A DNA stretch of 64,000 nucleotides, from positions 1 to 64,000 of the forward strand of contig CALUTY010000003.1 of assembly GCA_944323825.1 (NCBI GenBank), read 5' to 3'. Numbering within the stretch: the stretch's first letter is position 1; each line of letters starts with the position of its first letter. Origin of the DNA: an uncultured Bacteroidales bacterium. Lineage in GTDB: Bacteria > Bacteroidota > Bacteroidia > Bacteroidales > UBA932. Positions 17,928-26,552 of the stretch are shown here, in pieces. The position numbers were made by a program, and so were the translations under genes. The notes beneath the pieces are model-generated. The model saw nothing but the letters and a program-made list of their open reading frames with translations. It was not told the DNA's origin and made no database searches.

Positions 17928-19490
17928 ATGACTACAAAACAAGATTTTATGCTGTACCCTATCGGAATCCAGAATTTTGAGGACCTCAGAAAAGGAGGTT
18001 ATATCTATGTGGACAAAACCGAACAGATACACAGGCTTGTATCTACGGGCAAATATTATTTCCTGAGCCGTCCCAGGCGCTTCGGGAAGAGTCTGCTCGT
18101 GTCCACGATAGAGTCGTACATGAGCGGCAGGAAAGACCTTTTCGGAGGGCTTGCATTGGAAAAACTGGAGACGGAATGGGCTGCATATCCGGTGCTGCAT
18201 CTCGACTTGAGCGGAAAGGCGTACAATACTGAAGAGGCTCTCCCGAATGTATTGAATTACCATTTGGAGCAATGGGAGAAGGCATATTCAGCAGAATGTA
18301 TAGACAACAATCCTGAAACACGGTTCAAAAGAATCATAGACGCAGCATACACTGCAACGGGACGCCAGGTCGTGATTCTCATAGACGAATACGACAAGCC
18401 GATTATCGACAATCTGGACAATCCGGCACTTCAGGATTATTACCGCAACATGCTGCAGGGATTCTACGGAGTGATGAAGTCCAAGGACGGAAGCATCCGC
18501 CTCGGTTTTCTGACAGGAGTGACCAAAATCGGAAAACTGAGCGTCTTCAGCGGGCTCAACAACCTCAACGACATTTCAATGGACCCGGAATACTCGGACA
18601 TCTGCGGCATCAGCGGCTCCGACCTGCACAAGTATTTCCCGGAGTCGGTGAAGAACCTTGCGGAAAGGAACAGCCTTACCGAAGATGAATGCTATTCCAG
18701 ACTCAAGGAAATGTACGACGGTTACCATTTCAGCGAGGACTCCGAAGGAATGTACAACCCGTTCAGTCTACTGAGTGCCCTCCAAAAAAAGAGGTTCAGC
18801 GAATACTGGTTTGAGACCGGGACTCCGTCTTTCCTTGTGAAGGTCATGCAACGGACATCATTCGACATCACTGCGCTTTCCGACGAGGAAGTGGATTCAA
18901 CGCTTCTGAGCAGCATAAACACGGTATTCGAAAACCCGATTCCTCTTCTGTATCAGAGCGGATACCTTACCATTACCGGATATGACAGGGAATTCTGTCT
19001 TTACCGGCTGGGATTCCCGAATTCCGAAGTCAAGACTGGTTTTCTGAACTTTATTTTCCAGTATTACATTCCAGGTGAGCCGACATCCGGAATCACACTC
19101 ATTTCAAAACTTGCCCGCTCAACACGTTCTGGCAAGCCAGAAGAGATAATGCGCCTGCTGGAGGGTCTGTTCGCAAGGGCGAACTACCAAATCCAGGGTG
19201 ATGCCGAGCGCGACTTCCAGTATGCCATGTACCTCATATTCGAACTCCTCGGAGAATATGTCCGGACTGAATACCAGACCAGCAACGGCCGCATCGACAT
19301 CCTCCTGCAGACCGAAGGCTACATCTACATCATCGAGATCAAGACCGACGGCAGCGCCGACGAGGCCTTGGCACAGATTGAGGAGAAAGGCTACGCCAAA
19401 GCGTTTGCCGATGACAGCCGCAGGATCTTTAAAATCGGCGTGAATTTCGACAAGGCATCCCGCAGAATCGAGGAATGGAAAGTCCTGTGA
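17928..19490 (+). CDS. AAA ATPase with C-terminal PD-(D/E)XK nuclease domain (DUF1703), copy 2
   Basis: 520 residues, paralogous to copy 1. It has the same N-terminus, the P-loop RRFGKS, the LIDEYD Walker B and the same GRIDI/IEIK nuclease motif. Its middle section (VMQRTSFDITALSDEEVDS and onward) is closer to the truncated copy at 3377 than to copy 1, so the three copies form a mosaic. The promoter segment is duplicated with the gene (-7 box at 17869-17876). It lacks the island operator, which suggests later arrival. Confidence 0.88.
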   Translation: MTTKQDFMLYPIGIQNFEDLRKGGYIYVDKTEQIHRLVSTGKYYFLSRPRRFGKSLLVSTIESYMSGRKDLFGGLALEKLETEWAAYPVLHLDLSGKAYNTEEALPNVLNYHLEQWEKAYSAECIDNNPETRFKRIIDAAYTATGRQVVILIDEYDKPIIDNLDNPALQDYYRNMLQGFYGVMKSKDGSIRLGFLTGVTKIGKLSVFSGLNNLNDISMDPEYSDICGISGSDLHKYFPESVKNLAERNSLTEDECYSRLKEMYDGYHFSEDSEGMYNPFSLLSALQKKRFSEYWFETGTPSFLVKVMQRTSFDITALSDEEVDSTLLSSINTVFENPIPLLYQSGYLTITGYDREFCLYRLGFPNSEVKTGFLNFIFQYYIPGEPTSGITLISKLARSTRSGKPEEIMRLLEGLFARANYQIQGDAERDFQYAMYLIFELLGEYVRTEYQTSNGRIDILLQTEGYIYIIEIKTDGSADEALAQIEEKGYAKAFADDSRRIFKIGVNFDKASRRIEEWKVL

Positions 19491-19563
19491 CCGCTCTCCA
19501 TTCTCTGCCGCTTTGAAAAGAATGCCACAGCTACCCATTTAGTCAGACGAGAATAAGAATTAG

Positions 19564-19665
19564 GGCTTATAACGCATCATAATAAGTTAAATCACTTATT
19601 TTTTAATTTTATAAGCCTATTAACTTATAATATTTTGGTCGGCAGAGATATTATTCATACCTTTG
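19564..19665 (+). promoter_or_regulatory. Promoter and nested palindromes upstream of the SatD-like gene
   Basis: A standard Bacteroidetes promoter: TTTG at 19634-19637, 20 bases, TACCTTTG at 19658-19665. Just upstream are two nested inverted repeats, GGCTTATAA/TTATAAGCC (19564-19617) enclosing AATAAGT/ACTTATT (19581-19600). They could bind the HTH of the encoded protein. Confidence 0.6.
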
Positions 19666-19683
19666 CATTGAACAGTAACTCAA

Positions 19684-20355
19684 ATGTATTCATCTATGTA
19701 TGCAGCCATTTCTGCCGATATAGTTTCTTCTACATCTTTATGTATTGAAGAAACCATCGCTTTAAAACAAAGGATAGAAGAATTGTTTTCTGTCCTTGAA
19801 AATAGATTTCCCGGATTTTGGGGCAGGCAAATAAAGGGAGATTACATAGAATGCCTGTTGCCTTCAGCTAAGGACAGTTTCAGAGCCGCTCTCATTATTA
19901 AGAGTTGCATTAAATCTTTTCCTGTTGCAGAATCAAAAAAGAAAAAACTGTTCCAAACATACGGAATCCGCATAGCTATTGGAATAGGTGATATGCGGAT
20001 TGTAGAAAAGGAACACGGCATAATGGATGGAGAAGCGATTTATTTGTCAGGCCGGACGTTAAGCGGAATGGGTAATCCAAACAAAAACGGTACATTCCTT
20101 ATTGAACCTGCTGATAAGCAACTCAAACCAGCTTTGCAGACTGTCGGTATGCTGACCGATGCTTTACTCAATAATACTACAAAACGGCAGAGTGAAGTCA
20201 TATATTATAAACTTTTATCAAAAAGCGAGCAAGAAATAGCAGATATATTAGGCGTCAAACAGTCTGGGATAAACCAGCATTCGACTTCTGCCAAATGGTA
20301 TTGTATAGAGGATGCGTTAAATTATTTTGAACAACTAAATTTTGAAAACGCATGA
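19684..20355 (+). CDS. SatD-family-like protein with C-terminal HTH
   Basis: 223 residues. The N-terminal domain (AAISADIVSSTSL, then YGIRIAIGIGD) has the look of a degenerate class III nucleotide-cyclase fold, as in SatD-family proteins. The C-terminal part is a helix-turn-helix (SKSEQEIADILGVKQSGINQH). SatD-like genes are usually followed by a DUF3307 membrane-protein gene, as here, with an ATGA overlap. Role probably regulatory. The downstream partner is interrupted, so the pair may be decaying. No island operator is present. Confidence 0.7.
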   Translation: MYSSMYAAISADIVSSTSLCIEETIALKQRIEELFSVLENRFPGFWGRQIKGDYIECLLPSAKDSFRAALIIKSCIKSFPVAESKKKKLFQTYGIRIAIGIGDMRIVEKEHGIMDGEAIYLSGRTLSGMGNPNKNGTFLIEPADKQLKPALQTVGMLTDALLNNTTKRQSEVIYYKLLSKSEQEIADILGVKQSGINQHSTSAKWYCIEDALNYFEQLNFENA

Positions 20356-21059
20356 ATAGCTGGTTGTTGTTAAGCCTGTTGATGGCTCATGTGATTGGAG
20401 ATTTCTATCTGCAAAGCGATAAATATTGCTAGAGGAAAGAAGAGTCAAAACTTAAAAGCCCCTTTTTGTATGTTCATGCCACAATCATAGGACTGCTTTC
20501 ATGGGCATTTGTTCCAACAGTTGATTTTTGGGTTTATGCATTGCTCATATTTGTAACGCATTTGATGATTGATGCGGTGAAATCATATATGCGCAAAGGA
20601 TTGTGGGCATTTTTAACAGACCTGATTACCCATGTCGTAATTCTGTGTTTTGTTGCACATCAATACACATCGCAATGCCATTTGCCAATTCAAAGTTTAG
20701 ACTTCCTTGACAATATATCCATTCCGGCATTTATGTTTGCCATATTATGTTGTCTGAAACCTACCAACATTCATATAAAACTGATATTGGAACGATATAA
20801 TATAGGAGAAACAGAATCTTGCAAAAGCATGAAAAATGCAGGAGCTCTCATTGGTAATTTGGAAAGAATCCTTACATTGACATTTGTCATGACAGGACAA
20901 TACGAAGCTGTGGGATTCATCATTGCCGCAAAATCTTTACTCCGATTTAAAGATACAGACACTGCCAAGACAGAATATGTACTGGCCGGAACTTTATTGA
21001 GTTTTGGTGTAGCGACCATTTGCGGTTTAGTTGTGAACGAACTCGCTTGCGTGTTTTAA
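20352..21059 (+). pseudogene. DUF3307 membrane protein with an internal amber stop
   Basis: Starting at the overlapping ATG (20352), the frame reads MNSWLLLSLLMAHVIGDFYLQ-SDKYC, then TAG at 20430-20432, then continues in the same frame as RKEESKLKSPFLYVH through several membrane segments to 21059. The beginning is the conserved first helix of DUF3307, so the stop splits one gene at codon 27. A single-base change (TGG, CAG or AAG to TAG) would explain it. Downstream re-initiation cannot be excluded, but the N-terminal helix would be lost. Confidence 0.75.
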
Positions 21060-21096
21060 GAAACCAAAATGTGGCATCTTGGACCAGTCGACTTAT

Positions 21097-23160
21097 TCAA
21101 CGAAATGACAAGTCATCCAAAACTTCATTCAGGGAATGTATCAATTTAGTTTTCCGTTGAACCTGATACTTTGCCTTGATATAGTTTATCTCATCTGCCA
21201 TAACCCGTTTAGGATATCTTACTTTTCCTGAAAGTGATTTCATCCGATAATTGACAAAATGGGTTATCATTTCTTTAAGGTTCAATCTCTGTGGAACACC
21301 ATCCGCTAAAGCAGCATTATTGATGCAGATTCTCCTCTTCAAATGTGTCTTATCATATATTTCCTTAATTGTTGCTGACAGATTTGACGATTTGTCAACA
21401 ACCACCGCAAAGCCCTGATTCAGGGAATTTTTATAAGAATAGTGCGCTTCTTTGACACCGATTATGGAATTTGTGGCAACAATAAAATCAAGTTCCTTCT
21501 CGATTTCATAAAAATCTGCCATATATGGAGTAGAGAAATGAAGACAGATGCCGTCGTCATTGCAATAAGGACTCTCATCAACTGACACATCAGCATAAAT
21601 GTCCACATATCCATATCCGTTCCTGTAAATTTTCCGAAGCTCCTTTGTTTCAATCATACCTCCTGTCGGAAAATCAGGTCCTTTGATATAAGTCATCAGC
21701 CTTTTTATTGAAATCTTGGGATTGACAAGATAAGCCAACACCGCATCACAGACTTCTGCAATATTATGCGGCGCAAACAATATATAAGGCTCATTCACAT
21801 AACCGTTAACCAACAAAATTGGAATTTTGTAGGGCAATACTCTGGAGAACTCCTGACAAGCAATCTTTTTATTGTCAAGATTGTCATAAGGCTCTACGAC
21901 ATCTTTGGCAAAATCGCTCAAATTTATACTTGTATATAGCATATAGGCCGGACAGTCCCCTTGCAGAGAGCCGAAATTTCCATGATATCCCAACATCGGA
22001 TATGGTAATCTCCATTCTGCGGCAAGTCTGATGATTTCATCATAGCAGACATCACCTAAAGGGTGCTTCGTAGCATAATCCACAATTTCAGCATAAGGGA
22101 CATCAACATCAATCCGTCTGTTTATCGCACATCCTACCACATAAGCCGTCCACACTATTCCCGGTGCATTAAGCATATCAGCATCAGTAAGCAGTTTTAC
22201 GGTATTGAGGAGAGTCCTTTGCCTTGAAGTAAGACCGTCCGCAATATCAGGGAGCATTTCTTCGATAATCATTTTATAACCCTGTTTGTCAAAGTCCTTA
22301 TGCATTAAGTCCGGAGTCCGACAAGGCGGCATAACGAAACGCAATTCAGAAGGAAGGAACTTGAGAGGAACGTCAGCACACTCACCGTTTTTATGCTTGG
22401 CGATGATGAGGTCAGTCCTGCCGGCTTCAGCTGAAGGGACTGCGTTCAAACCAAAGGCATCATAATAACCTATGTTGTCGTAACGATGTATCAAAAGTAC
22501 CATATCTGCATACTGCCCGATAGCTTCGGGAGCTCCCCGAAGGTCACTCAACTGCGGGCGACTGTTTCTGCCCTGCCTTTTCACGGCGGGACGGCTAAGT
22601 TGCGACAGAGCAATGACCGGCACATCCATTTCCTCTGCTGTAGCTTTCAAAGTCTTTAATATGAAAGTGATTTCCTGTTCTCGCATTTTTCTCAATTCAG
22701 CTGGCCCTTGCATAAGCTGAAGATAGTTAACTATTACAAGGCGGACACCTTTCTGCTCCACAAGTCTTTTGACCTTGGAGCGGAATTCCAGCACAGGGAG
22801 TGAAGGAGTATCATCTATGTACAAGGGAGCCCCGGATAAATATTTGGTCTTCTCCTCTATTAGCTTCCATTCGTTTCTTTCCAGTTTTTGACCTCCCTTG
22901 ATTTTGTCTATTGACAGGCCGGTTTCTGGAACCATCATTCGTTTCGCCAGCTGAACGGCAGTGGTTTCAAGAGAGAAAAACGCCACCGGTATCCGGTAGT
23001 CCACAGCGGCATTTCTTGCCACTGTCAAGACAAACGATGTCTTTCCTACATACGGACGCGCCGCCACAACGATAAGGTCGGAAGGCTGCCAGCCTCCAGT
23101 AATCTTATCCAAAGAAGGGAACCCCGACGGAACTCCACTGTTCTGCAAATTATCAGTCAT
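21097..23160 (-). CDS. Fusion of DnaB helicase domain and GyrA-type topoisomerase domain
   Basis: 687 residues. Residues 1 to about 280 are the RecA-like C-terminal domain of replicative helicase DnaB: ARPYVGKT (34-41), FFSLETT, Walker B region VRLVIVNYLQLM, RPQLSDLRGAPEAIGQYADMV and IIAKHKNGE. The Walker B aspartate is replaced by Asn145. From about 296 the sequence follows the GyrA/ParC breakage-reunion domain: LPDIADGLTSRQRTLL, HPLGD (366-370), YHGNFGSLQGD, active-site-like Tyr409 in MLYTS, IKGPDFPTGG (492-501) and LNLKEMI near the end. Arg before the tyrosine is Leu408. There is no GyrA C-terminal wheel and no GyrB partner in the window. I know of no described protein with this layout. 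Mini-dnaE lies immediately upstream in the same direction. Confidence 0.85.
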   Translation of the reverse strand: MTDNLQNSGVPSGFPSLDKITGGWQPSDLIVVAARPYVGKTSFVLTVARNAAVDYRIPVAFFSLETTAVQLAKRMMVPETGLSIDKIKGGQKLERNEWKLIEEKTKYLSGAPLYIDDTPSLPVLEFRSKVKRLVEQKGVRLVIVNYLQLMQGPAELRKMREQEITFILKTLKATAEEMDVPVIALSQLSRPAVKRQGRNSRPQLSDLRGAPEAIGQYADMVLLIHRYDNIGYYDAFGLNAVPSAEAGRTDLIIAKHKNGECADVPLKFLPSELRFVMPPCRTPDLMHKDFDKQGYKMIIEEMLPDIADGLTSRQRTLLNTVKLLTDADMLNAPGIVWTAYVVGCAINRRIDVDVPYAEIVDYATKHPLGDVCYDEIIRLAAEWRLPYPMLGYHGNFGSLQGDCPAYMLYTSINLSDFAKDVVEPYDNLDNKKIACQEFSRVLPYKIPILLVNGYVNEPYILFAPHNIAEVCDAVLAYLVNPKISIKRLMTYIKGPDFPTGGMIETKELRKIYRNGYGYVDIYADVSVDESPYCNDDGICLHFSTPYMADFYEIEKELDFIVATNSIIGVKEAHYSYKNSLNQGFAVVVDKSSNLSATIKEIYDKTHLKRRICINNAALADGVPQRLNLKEMITHFVNYRMKSLSGKVRYPKRVMADEINYIKAKYQVQRKTKLIHSLNEVLDDLSFR

Positions 23161-23195
23161 CTTGCATTTTGTTTATAAAGTACAATGTTTCAGAT

Positions 23196-23240
23196 GTCAT
23201 ATCAAATCGACAAGTTTTGGAAACTATATTTTTCCGGCAA
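23196..23240. repeat. Relic of the metallopeptidase gene start
   Basis: Upstream of the DnaB-GyrA start, the minus strand reads GTTTCCAAAACTTG, a short insertion, then GATATGACATC. This matches the first codons of the HEXXH gene at 15951-15915 (encoding FPKL-DMTSE) apart from the insertion. It looks like a decayed duplicate and implies that blocks of this island have been copied and rearranged. Confidence 0.55.
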
Positions 23241-23317
23241 CATTAACGCAAGTGCAGTATTCCCGACATATTCCCGGCCGGCAATGCTTATAGCGCAAAA
23301 ACCAATAAATTTTCACC

Positions 23318-24394
23318 TTATTTCCTCCAGTATTTCTGATATACCTCCGGGAAATGAACTTTGAGATAAGCACATACATAGCCCAAGTATGCAGAGCCGA
23401 CTGAATGGGCTTTGCAGAACATCATCCAGCCTTTCCTCCCACTAACATATTCATTCCAAAATGTGTTCAACTCGCCAGTTTCGTAGCCCCTCTCGATACC
23501 TCCTTCAATAAATTGAGGCAACAACATAGTCAATATATCAGTTTTATGTTTTCCTGCCGCCTTTCTAAGCCGATCCGACCACTCCGCGGTAAAACCTGCC
23601 ACTTTCTGCACTATCAGCATCAATTGCTCCTGATACAAAACAAGTCCGTATGTTTCGCCCAGAATATCGGAAAGATTGTCCAACGGATATTCCGGAGCTG
23701 CTTTTCCGGTCGAACGGGAAATATATTCCGGCAACATATCGTCCGGGCCCGGACGACACATGGCATCCAATGCCACAAGCTGACTGAATCGGGAAGGCCT
23801 GACTTCCTTCAAGGCTTTCTGGAATACTTCCTCCATCCCGCTGTATCCGAATCCAGGCAAACCTCCCGTATCTCCTGTCGCCAACATGGCGTAAGTGGCT
23901 TTGTCATCGAGCGGTATGTCCTTATAATCGAGACCTTCTTTGCATGAAATTTCTCTCAACCGGTCCAGGTAGTCCTGTTTGAAAAACCTCACATAATATG
24001 GACTAAGCCCTGGCTCCAATTCACGTTCCATCAGGTTATTTACATACTCTGCTCCACAGCTGTCCACATCTATGTCAATATTCATATATTTTGAGGGGCC
24101 ATGGGACAGCATTCTTTCTGCCAGAAGCCCAAACTGCAATGGATCTATATCGGTAATTCCAAGGAAATAGCACACAAGAGATCCGGGGGCCTGGCCGCGT
24201 CCGGGACCGGCTATACCTCTCCTTTTTCTGATAGAATCCAAAATATCTGCCAACTGCAGCAGATGTCCGGCCGAGCCGATATTCCTGATCCGCTCAAGTT
24301 CATACTTCAGACGGTTCTTATGGGCAGCATCACTACAACCCTTCCCGTACATTGCAAACTTTGTCCTGAGTTCCAACAATTCATCTGATGTCAT
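23318..24394 (-). CDS. Miniature DnaE-like DNA polymerase III alpha
   Basis: Start at the ATG at 24394. Only 358 residues against about 1,100 for DnaE; the PHP domain, the OB fold and tau-binding end are missing. What remains follows the C-family palm and fingers: RLKYELERIRNIG, GIAGPGRGQAPGSLVCYFLGITDIDPL (60-85), the catalytic-Asp region NIDIDVD (105-111), IPLDD, ALDAMCRPGPDDMLPEYI, ETYGLVLYQEQLM (247-259) and KAHSVGSAYLGYVCAYLK. A segment of roughly 150 residues between the first aspartates and IPLDD is collapsed. Whether it polymerises DNA is doubtful; it may bind primer-template. It has its own island promoter. Confidence 0.8.
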   Translation of the reverse strand: MTSDELLELRTKFAMYGKGCSDAAHKNRLKYELERIRNIGSAGHLLQLADILDSIRKRRGIAGPGRGQAPGSLVCYFLGITDIDPLQFGLLAERMLSHGPSKYMNIDIDVDSCGAEYVNNLMERELEPGLSPYYVRFFKQDYLDRLREISCKEGLDYKDIPLDDKATYAMLATGDTGGLPGFGYSGMEEVFQKALKEVRPSRFSQLVALDAMCRPGPDDMLPEYISRSTGKAAPEYPLDNLSDILGETYGLVLYQEQLMLIVQKVAGFTAEWSDRLRKAAGKHKTDILTMLLPQFIEGGIERGYETGELNTFWNEYVSGRKGWMMFCKAHSVGSAYLGYVCAYLKVHFPEVYQKYWRK

Positions 24395-24416
24395 AAAAGT
24401 CTTTTTTAATCCAGGA

Positions 24417-24452
24417 CAAAAATAAAAGCCACCTGTGCCATAATGCGACACA
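24417..24452 (-). promoter_or_regulatory. Island operator/promoter, mini-dnaE
   Basis: Minus strand: TGTGTC, six bases, TGGCACA, nine bases, then the perfect -7 TATTTTTG. The operator also sits inside a perfect 10-base stem GCCACCTGTG / CACAGGTGGC (24428-24458). Leader of about 20 bases to the ATG. Confidence 0.8.
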
Positions 24453-24532
24453 GGTGGCGAATTATCGTAAACTAAATTGGAAAAGATGCCAGTATTTCAA
24501 TGTGTCATGTCAGGCATCCTCATCGGGCGCTT

Positions 24533-24610
24533 TTATATGATGGCATCAATGATTTTCCACACGTCACCGCAGATGGTGTCGGCAAACGGTAATCTTGTCT
24601 TTGTGTTCAT
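24533..24610 (-). CDS. Short peptide gene (25 residues)
   Basis: A 25-codon frame from ATG at 24610 to TAA at 24533 (starts MNTKTRLPF, ends DAII). Supporting evidence is an island operator/promoter immediately upstream (24643-24678) with an A-rich leader containing AAGGA. It lies between the DUF262 and mini-dnaE genes, in the same direction. It could be a leader peptide or a small regulator. Coding potential is uncertain at this length. Confidence 0.4.
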   Translation of the reverse strand: MNTKTRLPFADTICGDVWKIIDAII

Positions 24611-24642
24611 ATTATAATCCTTATATTTCCTTTTGTCCGGTA

Positions 24643-24678
24643 CAAAGAAAATACGGAGATATGCCAAATCGTGGCTCA
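24643..24678 (-). promoter_or_regulatory. Island operator/promoter, 25-residue ORF
   Basis: Minus strand: TGAGCC, six bases, TGGCATA, nine bases, then TTTCTTTG as the -7. Standard spacing. No large gene follows directly, which is the main argument that the short frame is a real transcript. Confidence 0.7.
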
Positions 24679-24731
24679 TCAAAGAAATATATGCGGACCG
24701 ATAATTTACCGATTGTTGTCAGATGAAAGTT

Positions 24732-26552
24732 TTAATTATGCTTATACGAAGCATCCAAAATTTTAATCATTTCTTTCCTGTGCTCCTTTGCCAAATTTTC
24801 AGTCCATTCATTCTCATTACCACCAGCAACTTGAAACATTTTGTACATTTTTATGCTTTCGAGGTTGCCGGAATTTATCTGGTCTGAAATTCTGGCAAAC
24901 TTGACTCCGACGGAATCGTTGCCCTGTGTTGAATTGAAACTTGAAGATATCAATGCAAGATTACCGAATGAATTGCGGAGAACGTTGCTATCATCATTCC
25001 ATTTCTTTATCTGCTTTGAATCTTCCCGAGGGTACAGATGTTCAATAGATCTGTTGGTTCTGAATGTGTAACTGCTTATTGCAGAATCAGGTCTGCCCTC
25101 ATCCATATTTTTCTCCCAAAGATAATAGTCAAGCCTCCAAAACCAGTACCGGCTTACTTTTCCGTATGAAAGATTATCCGGACGTATTTCATCTTTTACA
25201 GTATTGACTTCGTTTTCAATCAATGAAAATGGATGAATTATATTGTCATCAATTCTTTTTATCTCCGTCAACAAGTCTGTCTCAGAAACAGTCTGCCAAT
25301 TTGTTTTCAGATATTTCAGAATCGGCTTTAACCAAAGGTAATAAGATGTTGACACATACAACATGGACTGATACTGAATCAGTTTTTTTCTATCCGGAAT
25401 ATTAGCGTCCTCCAAACTGTCGGATTCTGTCTTGAATTCCATACCGTATGAGTTATTCGTTTCACTTTTTTGGATACGTATAATGAAGCAATCAAACAAA
25501 ATCCTATAAGTTATCAGTTCTTCGTAAAAATCGTGAATTTCATCACCAGATGACTTCAATAAACATTCAAATCTTTCTAGAAGTTTGTCTGTTCGAAAGA
25601 ATTCTGAATTACCTTCATTCTCTAGGCCGCGCTGCTCTTTATAGAGGGTCAATACCAGCAACAGGAATTCCGGGAAAGGTATTATGCTCTTTTCTTCGTC
25701 AACTGCATAATAATGTTCAGGACGCGTATTGCTTATCTGAACAGATTTGATAGAATCTTGCTTGTCAGTTCTTGTATCAGGCTTGTTCTTATCAAAAAAA
25801 CTCTCAATCACTTTATCTATACCGCATGAAAACATTGATTTAACTTTATCAGAATCAATAAGCGACTTGTCCATTTGCGACACAAGATTCCATATACGCA
25901 CACAGCGGCTTTGTTTGTCGGCATTTGCGTTTTTCAACAATTTAACCTTCAATATCTCATGATTTTCAAGCCCTTTTCCTGCCGAATTCATCGTCTCGAA
26001 ATATTTGTTCAAATCATTGGCTCCATATTTTTCGGGCAATTCAGACAAAAAGAATGTAAGATTCTCTTTGATATTTTCTATAAAGGAATTTTTGTCTGCT
26101 TTATCGAACTCGCTGACATAATTTCTTATATTTTCCAGAGCATCCTGCATCTTCCTGTTGACATAACCGGAAGGAAGAGCATCCGGAGCCTCAACCAGAT
26201 GCCTCAAATATTCTGAATCATCTTTCCTCGCAAAAAGAGACAGCCTAAATTCTTTTTCACCGATTAAATCTTTCCAGCCGAAAGCAATCGCCATAAGCAT
26301 AATTACGGTAAACCGCTGCTGACCATCCACCAAGTCATACTTATCTTTCTCGGTTTCATTTTTATGCTTTGTCACAGTAAACATACCGATGTAATATGGC
26401 TTGTGCGGATTTTTGTAAAAATGCTCATTCAAATCGTTCAACAACCCTATTACCTGCTCCTCACCCCATTCAAAAAGACGCTGATACAAAGGGATTGAAA
26501 AATAAACTGAGGAAGCAGCAAGCTCCTTCAATGTATATCTATTCTTATTCAT
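24732..26552 (-). CDS. DUF262/DUF1524 protein (GmrSD-like)
   Basis: 606 residues. The N-terminal DUF262 (ParB/GmrS-like) domain has FSIPLYQRLFEW (about 18-29) and the nucleotide-binding signature DLVDGQQRFTVIML (about 75-88). The C-terminal DUF1524 HNH-like nuclease region has RSIEHLYPRED and NSFGNLALISSSFN. GmrSD enzymes are type IV restriction systems that cut DNA with glucosylated hydroxymethylcytosine; substrate here is unknown. It overlaps the partner gene upstream by 8 bases. It belongs to the operon driven from 28491-28526. Confidence 0.85.
   Translation of the reverse strand: MNKNRYTLKELAASSVYFSIPLYQRLFEWGEEQVIGLLNDLNEHFYKNPHKPYYIGMFTVTKHKNETEKDKYDLVDGQQRFTVIMLMAIAFGWKDLIGEKEFRLSLFARKDDSEYLRHLVEAPDALPSGYVNRKMQDALENIRNYVSEFDKADKNSFIENIKENLTFFLSELPEKYGANDLNKYFETMNSAGKGLENHEILKVKLLKNANADKQSRCVRIWNLVSQMDKSLIDSDKVKSMFSCGIDKVIESFFDKNKPDTRTDKQDSIKSVQISNTRPEHYYAVDEEKSIIPFPEFLLLVLTLYKEQRGLENEGNSEFFRTDKLLERFECLLKSSGDEIHDFYEELITYRILFDCFIIRIQKSETNNSYGMEFKTESDSLEDANIPDRKKLIQYQSMLYVSTSYYLWLKPILKYLKTNWQTVSETDLLTEIKRIDDNIIHPFSLIENEVNTVKDEIRPDNLSYGKVSRYWFWRLDYYLWEKNMDEGRPDSAISSYTFRTNRSIEHLYPREDSKQIKKWNDDSNVLRNSFGNLALISSSFNSTQGNDSVGVKFARISDQINSGNLESIKMYKMFQVAGGNENEWTENLAKEHRKEMIKILDASYKHN

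Noticed and set aside
24428..24458. Perfect 10-base hairpin considered as a terminator.
   Set aside because: It overlaps the mini-dnaE operator and lies upstream of its start in the same direction; it is better explained as an operator.
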